From Haliclona indistincta (Eukaryota > Porifera > Demospongiae > Haplosclerida > Chalinidae): DNA of 64,000 bases. The position numbers were made by a program, and so were the translations under genes. Positions 12,401-23,300 of the stretch are shown here, piece by piece (within the stretch, counting starts at the first letter, position 1; the number at the start of each line of letters is the position of its first letter). The stretch is taken from positions 16,316,561 through 16,380,560 of the forward strand of contig OZ024783.1 in assembly GCA_964017065.1 (NCBI GenBank), given 5' to 3'. The notes under the pieces are model-generated. The model was not told the origin of the DNA. It did not search any database and saw only the letters and a list, made by a program, of their open reading frames with translations.

Positions 12401-15400
12401 GGTTTGTTGTAAAATTGCCTATAACATGATAATATATAGTTACCATTCACACATTATAATCATTTTTTCTTACCTAGGAGTTGGTCTGCCTTTGCTATCA
12501 ATCTTCCAACTAGACGTTGTACATCAAAAATCAATTCCGGATTGATATCGCTGTGATCTGTAGCAGCATCACCTGATGATCGGACATCATCTATATCCTC
12601 TTCGTCAAGAGCGTCATTCCAGATTTCAGTCTCCTGGTTAGCAATACTGTCTACACAGCAATCATTCCACGAAGTTGTAGCAGAGGAAGGTGGTGCAGTA
12701 GAAGACTGGGAGAGTGAGCATGACGAGGACGTGGATAGAGATGACATGCTGGAGCCGTTGGATGAAGTAGTGGTATTTGCACTTGAGAACGAAGAGTTAG
12801 TAGATGAAGAAGATGAATCAGTAGACAAGGAGGTATCAGCAGATGAAGAGGAGGAATCAGGAGACAAGGAGGTATCAGCAGATGAAGAGGAGGAATCAGG
12901 AGAGGTGTTAGCAGCCTTGCAGAAATCGGTACTGCAGTTGGTATGTACGCCAAAGCAATGCATCGGTCCATTTCTGAGATCTTGTCGGAGTAATCTAACT
13001 GCTTGTCTACGGTCTGTCATCGCACTTCTCATCTTGATCGCACAGCGAGCTGCCTTGGTAAGGCGCTTCCTCATGTTGCTCGTCAGACCTCCCTTTCCCT
13101 TGTAGTGTGGTTTCTCCTGTGCCAACTTCTCTAGTGCACTACGGTAGCACTTGACGGCGTGGTTAGAACACTCTACCTTGACGATGTCATGTCCATATTC
13201 AGGCACCTCGGCAATCAGGTTGGGATAGACTGAACTATCGCCATCTCCAACAAACTCTGTGTATCGCAGCCCATACTTCGACTCTGATTCCTTGAAAGCT
13301 TCAACAATAATGCTTGTTTCCATCGACGACGATGCACCTTCCCAATTCTTATGGCATTCGTGTTCTGCTGCCTCTTTGCCCTCAGTTTTAGCCCTAGCAC
13401 AAACACTACAGTACTTGTTTCTGACACCTACATGTAGAAGCTTCTTGGTTTCCTTGCCAACAACTATCCCCACTCCTGATTTAGCGTTGTAGCTATGCTT
13501 GTGCGATCTTTTGCTCCAGCCAGCGTCCACAACAACTGAAATAGCTGGCACTCCGTTGTGATAGGAATTTTTACTTATTGCTATCCTCTTCTCTTCTTCT
13601 GCTGCTTCCTTCATTGTCTCATTGAGTGACTCCAACCAGGCTTTATCCAACGCAGACTCTGTTGCTATGAAACTCTTCTTAGACATCACTGGAACACCTA
13701 ACAATGCCATGACCTCTTCAAGACGAGCATGGCCCCCTCCAGTTGCCATCTGTCCCCACACACTAGCTACATTGGCCTCCCATCTCATTCTGTTGCCCAC
13801 ACCTCCAACCTTTTGACTAGTCGCGAAAGATAATTCATGGTTACATGTGTTACACTTGGCGTAAAGAATCGAAGCTAATCCGTTCTTGTGTGTCTCGCCA
13901 ACAAGAGAAATGGTACCACTTTTGCAAGAGTGTGAGTGAGAAGATACGTGGGTGATAAACGATGCCAATTCATGGAGATTTATAATCCTGCTTCCATCGA
14001 GCGGCTGTGGATTCGGTGAAGGAGGACTAATGTTCTCATCGACAACTGCATCTTGATCTGTTACATCTTCTTTCTGTGAATTTTTGACTTTTTGAACGTA
14101 TTTTCCTCTATTTTGATGTGGTGTATACTTGTTTTTCTTGTTCCCCATGAAGTTGACTGTAGTAAACAGCTGTAAGGGTATGCTATTATAACTACATGTC
14201 TCACCACAGTTCGAGTTGGAAATGAATATATTGGTAGCTAGCTATAGTGAAGATCATCAATAGAGCAGCTGTAGTTCAGCGTATCATGAGTTTCCCGCGC
14301 ATTCACGACCACATGGCAGTTGGCACAGCCATAATGATATTCACAACATTTTAATAATGATATTCATGTTGTTTAGCAATCTTAGCCGCTTTTTGGTAAT
14401 GGATGCTTCCACCATTCACCAAAAATAAGATTTTGTGTGCTTTTGATTGCTGCAACCAAGAACGGCGCACCTTCTACAGTAGTATTCGGAGGGCGACTCG
14501 AAGAGATTTTTCAAATATCGACGAGCTTTGCAGGTTTGTACTCGAAAACAGGCGATTGTTTGGGCTCCAGAGCGCCGTGTTTAACGGTATTTTGCGTTTT
14601 TACAAAAAAGCGAAGGACTTAGCGGCAAAAACTCTTTGAGTCGCCCTCGGGATTACTGTTTAAAGCATCCTAGTCGCTGCAGTGCTGCACTCGAAGGCAC
14701 TCACGGAGAGATTCTTGGTGAATAAAACGTCGATCTTAGCGAGCTGCATATGCTGGCAATCGTACGAGGTGCGCTCGAATAATTTGCAGAACAGCTTTGT
14801 TTACCAATCTTCTCGAGATGTGACTGGTTTTTGGAGCTTAGTTTTGTTTTCTAGCTGGACAGCGAACTGTTTTCGAAACCACTGTAGCCACACCCACTCG
14901 GTATACCGCCACCTTAAGCATACACGGTAAGGTTTCAGTAAGAAGGATGCAGTAATCCAACCACAACAATGATACTAAACCAACAGCTTATTCAACTCAA
15001 CATAAGCAGGAGATGGACTCATGTATGACTTCCTACTTGAGGTGAAGGTTACCAAAAGTAACCGTTTGCTAGTTATGCAGCAAAGTGTCTGCGAGGACGT
15101 CATAAATCAAACTGAGTTCGAACTTGTTCGCCTATAACTCGGACAATATTCATCAGTAGGCAACCAATACAGTATCAGGCACTCAATATGTTTCCTTTTG
15201 ATGCTAGCTACACTTTGTGAATATTAATTAGCTCAAAAGGTAACCGTCACCTTAGCTCCTAAGTTGTGTAGTACCCATGGTTGGGCCTTAAATTTGTAAT
15301 AGCTACTTCTAGTCATGGGTGCAGTAAGTGCTCTTTATATCTGAGCGACTACAAACCTAGGAGTGACTATACTAATTACCTGGGACTGACTCCGTGACCT

Positions 15401-16107
15401 CTACTGCACTTAGTGAGTGCGTAACTCATCCAGTGTTGAGAGAATGTCAGCATCTCTTCACCGAGATACTTCTGTGTGTGCTCCTCACCAAGCAACTGAG
15501 ATACCTTGTGGACATACTGGGAGGGAGGGAAGGAGGGAGGGAGGGAGGGAGGGAGGGAGAGAGGGAGGGAGAGAAGGAGAGAGGGAGGGAGGGAGGGAGG
15601 GAGGGAGAGAGGGAGGGAGAGAAGGAGAGAGGGAGGGAGGGAGGGAGGGAGGGAGAGAGAGAGGGAGGGAGGGAGAGAAGGAGAGAGGGAGGGAAGGAAG
15701 GAGGGAGAGAGGGAGGGAGAGAAGGAGAGAGGGAGAGAAGGAGGGAGAGAAGGAGGGAGAGAAGGAGGGAGAGAAGAAAAAAAAAGAGAGGGAGATACTC
15801 ATGATAACCACGCACACACACTCATGCATATTCGAAGTGAACTGTACTGTATCATAAAATAATGCATATACTGCTCACATCAAATGCCATCTTGTAGCAG
15901 TTGTTCATTGTGTTGTTATAGAGCCCGCCTAGTTCCTGCATAAACTCCTCCATTGTGAGGTGTTTATCAACGTCAGTGACAGCCTCCATTACATTGTGAG
16001 CAAGCCGGCACAGGGATTGCTGCAAAGAGAGAGAGAGAGAAGAGGAAAGAGAGAGAGAGAGAAGAGAAGGAGAAAGAGCGAGAGCAAGTGAGGAGGGAGG
16101 GAGAGAC

Positions 16108-16166
<59 letters not shown>

Positions 16167-16234
16167 GACAGAGAGAGTGAGAGTGAGAGTGAGAGAGAGA
16201 GACAGACAGAGACAGAGAGAGAGAGAGAAGAGAA

Positions 16235-16327
<93 letters not shown>

Positions 16328-19300
16328 AAGGAGAGAAAGAGTGAGAGAGCAAGCGAGGAGGGAGGGTGAGAGGGAAAGAGACGGAGAGAGTGAGTCAGAG
16401 ACAGTATACATGTAGCCAACAAGCAGATAGGCAAACAAACAAAAAAGATAACAGAGGCAGTCTTAGAGAGATAGACAACAGTTTTTGGTAGGTTGAATTT
16501 TCATGAGTCAAGCAACAGATAGATCGTACTCCCATACCTTGAGATCAGCGATGCGTTCAGCCACACTCTGTAGACTAGTGGTTCTCTCATTGGTCTGCTC
16601 TACTAGTCCTCCCATGGCTCGTATGAACGAGGTACGATTTTGAGGAAGATACTCTGAGTCGCTAGCGATCATTTTAACACCCTCCACCTGGACAGACAAC
16701 ACATTGATGTAACAGAATGATGATGAGAATAGCAGTGTGATAGCTAGCTAGCTTGTATACCATAATTGTACATGTAGTTATGTAAAATATTTCACATTTT
16801 TGTCAAGATGATCAAATTTTGAAATTTTCAAATTTCAGCGCTCCTTGGGATTGAGCAAATATTTTAACGCTTACAATGGAGAATACTGTAATGTATCTAT
16901 GTAAATTTCACTTTTTGTCAAGATCACAATTTTTTTTATTTTTGTGGGCAAATTTTTTTACGCTTATGGTATGCATTTTTTATGGTTGATACAGAAGTCA
17001 ATCTCAGGTTTACCAATGTAGTCACGCAGTATAGGGAGCTAAATGTATTGCACAATCCTTACCTGCATCTCATTGACTCCTAGGATAGTCTCCGCTGGTG
17101 GGTTAAGGTGTACAGTCTGTCCCAGCCAGTCAGGTAGTGAGTCGAGCACTCCTCTTCCCACTATCAGTAGGTAGCTCTCGTGCCTGTCTACATCAGAGTC
17201 AGCTAGACTGTGACCAAAGCTCTCTCGTAGCAGATGAAGGATCTCCTGATTGTTGTCACTGATCTGGTGAGGCACAAACAGCAAGCACCCCAACTGCTGA
17301 GGGATGATGACCTGTAGTGAAGAAGGATCGATAAATTGCTTGTAGTAAAGGTATCTTGTGAAGCCATTCACTTCATGCCATATAGCGGGTAAATTTAGAG
17401 GGTCCAAATTTGGCGAATGACACAGATTTTGCGTTTTGGTGAATTTAATTTTGGCTTCAAGTGCCTGGCTCACGTATTAATGCAATAGGAAAAGCAGATT
17501 TTGGCAAATTTTATTTTGGCTAATGCTTGATGATTCGCCAAATTCGCCAAAGTTTCCTTCCGCCAAAATTACCCGCTATATGGTAGTCTCTTTGAAAACT
17601 ATGCATTATATCGAGCAAATGGCATTGTACCAGTGCTCCTACATCTACTAAAGAGACGGTGTGTCTTTTCTAGGGAACGGTCGCTTATCGATATCTAGTG
17701 AACGGAACACAGTGACACAACAATGAAGTTCACACACACTGTCTCTATCTGAGCCATTGCAGAACTAGAGAATGCCCAAGGAACCATCACCAAGTGTAGT
17801 GCAGTGTACCTGTACATGCTCAGATGATTGGAGAGCCTCCAGTAGTTTCTTGTTGTCACAACGAACACCAAACTCAGCAGCTATCTCTAAATCCTGAGAA
17901 AAATGAACGAGTTACACGAAATCCACACAAACAAACTGTAAAAAAACAAAACATGCACTAAACTAAACCCCCTCTATTTCATATTGGTAATTAATATCTG
18001 TGAAAATCTTAACCTGGCAGGATTCTCAAGATTCTGCCAATCGCCCTTACCAAATGCTCTATTTAGACAAGGTCTGAAGTACGTTTCCAGCTTACTTCAG
18101 ACCTGGCTTCTAAACAAGACCAGCCTCTTTTCGACGAATAAAATAGAATCATTGAAATAAGAACACTCAATGTAATGTGGACAATACAAATACATGCAAT
18201 GTTTCGTATGTACAACCCTCCCCTCCAATCCGGACAACACCAGTCAGTAGTGTCCTCATTAGAGAGGTACCTTGACTTCATGGTTGTTACAGCGGTTTTC
18301 GAAGATCTTGCATAGAAATATCAAGACCGGAAGTATCATGACGTTGACCAATCAAACGCACAACACTCTTGATACACACGACCAAAACTGAACTTGATTG
18401 GTCAACGTCATGTTTCCGGTCTTGACATTTGTATGCAAGATCTTCGAAAAACGCTGTACGTGAAAGGAATCAATTTGGAATTACACGCAGTATTCACATT
18501 ATAGAGTAGGTGTCCTTATATCAGAGGTGTAAACAGTGACGAATTCCACTGTATACTGAAATCAGGACGCTTTTATTTTTGTGGGTTCCAAGGGTGTCCG
18601 AATTAGAGAAGCTCCACGTTATACTGTATAGTCATAGTAACTCACATTTCTAAGCAATTTAGCAAACCCTAGTCCTTTAGAGCACCTCTCCCTGGTCTCT
18701 TCTGTCAGCTGCTTTATGTCCCAACACACGTCATTGAACTGTTTCCTACATTGAGTGATAAGTAGCAGAACTGTACATATACCACAAAAATTCTAAAAAT
18801 TTGGTGCCTCTGTGGTCTATTTGCTAAAATGAACCAAGCACTCTAGTTCTTTGTCATAGCCAGCAAATAGCCAAACACAAAAAGTCTCGTAGAACAGAGC
18901 TGCATGTTCTCACACTTGCTCGTAACAAGCAAGAATGAAATTAGTTAGAATAAATACTTGGTTCCTAGCTAGCTGGCTGCTATAAGCAGACAGTGATCAC
19001 TATAGACAGGTTCCACTGTACTGTTTGGTCCCTAGCTAGCTGACTGCTATAAGCAGACAGTGATCACTATAGACAGGTTCCACTGTACTGTTTGGTCCCT
19101 AGCTAGCTGGCTGCTATAAGCAGACAGTGATCACTATAGACAGGTTCCACTGTACTGTTTGGTCCCTAGCTAGCTGACTGCTATAAGCAGACAGTGATCA
19201 CTATAGACAGGTTCCACTGTACTGTTTGGTCCCTAGCTAGCTGACTGCTATAAGCAGACAGTGATCACTATAGACAGGTTCCACTGTACTGTTTGGTCCC

Positions 19301-20185
19301 TAGCTAGCTGGCTGCTATAAGCAGACAGTGATCACTATAGACAGGTTCCACTGTACTGTTTGGTCCCTAGCTAGCTGACTGCTATAAGCAGACAGTGATC
19401 ACTATAGACAGGTTCCACTGTACTGTTTGGTCCCTAGCTAGCTGGCTGCTATAAGCAGACAGTGATCACTATAGACAGGTTCCACTGTACTGTTTGGTCC
19501 CTAGCTAGCTGACTGCTATAAGCAGACAGTGATCACTATAGACAGGTTCCACTGTACTGTTTGGTCCCTAGCTAGCTGACTGCTATAAGCAGACAGTGAT
19601 CACTATAGACAGGTTCCACTGTACTGTTTGGTCCCTAGCTAGCTGGCTGCTATAAGCAGACAGTGATCACTATAGACAGGTTCCACTGTACTGTTTGGTC
19701 CCTAGCTAGCTGACTGCTATAAGCAGACAGTGATCACTATAGACAGGTTCCACTGTACTGTTTGGTCCCTAGCTAGCTGGCTGCTATAAGCAGACAGTGA
19801 TCACTATAGACAGGTTCCACTGTACTGATTGGTCCCTAGCTAGCTGGCTGCTATAAGCAGACAGTGATCACTATAGACAGGTTCCACTGTACTGTTTGGT
19901 CCCTAGCTAGCTGGCTGTTATAAGCAGACAGTGACCACTATAGACAGGTTCCACTGTACTGTTTGGTCTCTATAGCTATGTCATATACATGTAGATGGTA
20001 CATGTGTAGTTCTAACCTAATCTTTTCAGGGTCTTCACTATTGTGATTGTGAAGGCGAGAACAGCAGGTGTCTATCTCGTGTCTCAGTGTGTCCTCGATA
20101 CCCTCAAGTAGCTGACACGCCATGTAACTGAAGAAAGGAGCAAGTGAGTGAGTGGGTGGGAAAGAGTGAGTGAGGGAGGGAGTGG

Positions 20186-20218
<33 letters not shown>

Positions 20219-20273
20219 AGGGAGAGAGGGAGTGGGAGAGAGAGAGAGGGAGGGAGGGAGGGAGGGAGGGAGT

Positions 20274-20310
<37 letters not shown>

Positions 20311-23300
20311 AGGGAGGGAGGGAGGGAGGGAGGGAGGGAGGGAGGGAGGGAGGGAGGGAGGGAGGGAGGAAGGGAAGGAAGGGAAGGAGGGAGGGAGGGG
20401 AGTAAGTAGATGAATTGAGTAAGGGAATATTAAGCACTCACCAGAATCTCAGTCCTGCGCTTGCCTCCCCCCCTGTGATGTGCCTGCAGATACTCTTAGT
20501 GTGCGTCCATTCTTCCTCCAACAGGTTCCGATGGCCTCCAGCTAGCTCTACCAAGAACTGGACATACTCAAAATACAACTAAAGAGAAGAAAGAGCGGAT
20601 GAGGATAATGCATACAAGCGCGCATCGTGTCTGCTTCTGTAAGCATGTACACAAGTGTGTTCAGTCTCTGATTATGTGAGTAAAGATAACAGTTTCTACA
20701 GAGACTGTAGCACTATAAAAATCACCGTCAGAACCCAAGCTGTTGATACAATTACATTTACAAGACCATGAGGAAGTATGGAAACACACACACGCATGCA
20801 CAAACAAGAAAAAATTGAGACCTGTAGCATGTGCTTCATGTCGTCTTCATATGAGGCTATCTCTTGGTCCATGAGGTCCCCACCAGCTGGGTTCTCTGCT
20901 GTGACTGTGGCGACTTTCTTGCGATAGAAAGAGCGAGCATCGATAGCTTTCTGCAGAGTCATCCGGCAATCCTGAACTAGCTGCAGAGAAGAAGTGATAA
21001 TGACAGATGCTCAAACACTGGTGGTTTTTTGGAACTGAATGAGTAGGTACATGGTGAAAACTAACTAGTGGAATGCTAATACGAGTGGTGAAACCCAAAA
21101 ATAAATAATAGATAAATATGTTGAGGAGCAATTTAGGTGAGTTAAAAAGGTTGAAATAAGAAAACAGTTTCAGTGTTATAAAGGAATACGGGAAGTAGCT
21201 TCTTTAAATGAACAAGATGAGGTCGCTAACACACAATGAGGAGGTGTACAAAACATTTTAGATTGATAGAGGTGATGGTGATAGAGGTGATGGTGATAGA
21301 GGTGATGGTGACAGTAGTGATGTCTTTGTAGCTACTATTACCGAACAGTTCCACGATGGTGGGTTTCCACAAAACATTTCAGATTGTCTCAAAGAAGGCA
21401 GACAATAAGGATAGGAGTGCCTCAAATACAAGTACATGAATGTTGTAAACAGTTCTATACAGATATTTTGGAATTATGTTGCTCAACTCACCGATCGTAT
21501 TGAGAATGAAGATGGTCTTTGGGCTCTCTTCAGTTCAAGCTGAATTCTCATGCACTCTTGCATCACCTCCAGAGGTACTCGGGCTAGCTGAAGGTACTGT
21601 GGGAGAGGGAGAGAGGGGGAGGGAGGGGGGGGAGAGGGGGAGGGAGAGGGAGAGAGGGAGGGAGAGAGAGGGAGGGGAGAGAGAGGAGAAGGGAGAGAGG
21701 AGAAGGGAGGAAGAGGGAAGGGAGAGAGGGAGGGAGAGAGAAGGGAGAAAGAGGGAAGGGAGGGAGGTAGGGAGAGGGAAGGGAGAGAGGGAGGGAGAGA
21801 GGAGAAGGGAGGAAGAGGGAAGGGAGAGATAATGGAGGAAGAGGGAAGGGAGAGAGAAGGGAGGAAGAGGGAAGGGAGAGAGAAGGGAGGAAGAGGGAGG
21901 GAGAGAGGGAGGAAGAGGGAAGGGAGGGAGGGAGGGAGGGAGGGAGGGAGGGAGGGAGGGAGGGAGGGAGGGAGGGAGGGAGGGAGGGAGGGAGGGAGGG
22001 AGGGAGGGAGGGAGGGAGGGAGGGAGGGAGGGAGAGAGAGAGATTAGTATATTTAGAGTACAGTATACACATACACATATCACTTGATATGGTTTCGTTC
22101 TTTATTGTTAAAACACCCAGTCAAATAAACACCATAAAATAACCATCCAACCACTGTTATACATACACACACACACACACACACACACTAACTAAAGTGA
22201 ACACTGTCAATTACCAAAGCACAGTATAGTCAAAGGTCAGACAAAGACAACCACCATACAATTACCATAATCAGATATTGCTTTCAATTTCAATAGAATG
22301 TGATTGTTAGCATTTGATTTTACATGTATTGCCCATAAAGCACAAACAATGTGTACACTGTAATGTACAATACCAGCTGGAGATGGTGGAAGGGTATACA
22401 GCCTTGAGACATTTGGACCATATGTGTAGGGACAGAAGAACATATTATATACTAATTTTCATGTACATGTACAAATTAAGTAATTAATTCATTCAAATTA
22501 CTAGTTACATCAAAGTAGCATAACAATATAACGACGCACCGTATTTTCTCGAATAAAAGCCCAGGCCTCAATTTTAACATTTGGCCTTTCGTTTTTGAAA
22601 AATACCAGCTTATCCTATTCGAAAACGATTGCAAAAACTTTGCGCTTACTGCATGAGCACCTCATTTAGACTACATTGAACTGGCCTCTATTCGATGAAA
22701 TACAGTACTACTACACTACTATAGGAGACTCACCAGTTGAGCAAAAGAAGGCAGTTTCATGTTACTGAATTCATCCACCCAGGACTGTGGGGCAGTACTT
22801 GTCGCTCTCTGGTAATGTGGTGCCCTATTGTGCCCTCCCATCAGAGGAGTCTTCTCTTTCTCTCCTTCCTCATCCTCCTCGTTCATCTTCTCTTGTCGTT
22901 GAGAAACCATGGCTGCTTCTGCAATAGTAAGTGCTGGCTTTATGAATTTCTCCACTTGCTCTATTAACCAATCCAAACCTTTCTTTTTCAAGGTACGATC
23001 GACAAATCTTCGATACCCACGCGTGAGACTTTCCTCGAATGCGGAGCTGAGCCGATTCGAGGAAGCGCTAGAACTTTGTGTTTGATAAAGTGAAGTTGTG
23101 CGTACAAGTGATTGTTCTGGATCGATGCCGCTAGAACCAGTTGCGGAGGATAAAACACTGGTTTGTGATAGCAAGCTTCTTCGTATATCCATGTGACAGC
23201 GCGAAGAGGTACCTGCCGCGCGTAGCTGAGGGGTGGAGTAAGATTCGAGAGAGCTAGGACGAGTGTAGATGCTGTAGATTTTAACACCAAACCACTGTGA

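Noticed and set aside
11065..14917. piggyBac assignment based on TTAA target
   Set aside because: The protein lacks recognisable piggyBac motifs and the ends do not start CCY. The domain pattern fits a Kolobok-like or allied element better.
18960..19964. CRISPR-like regular repeat
   Set aside because: Units are contiguous 67-bp tandem copies with no unique spacers, inside a eukaryotic intron.
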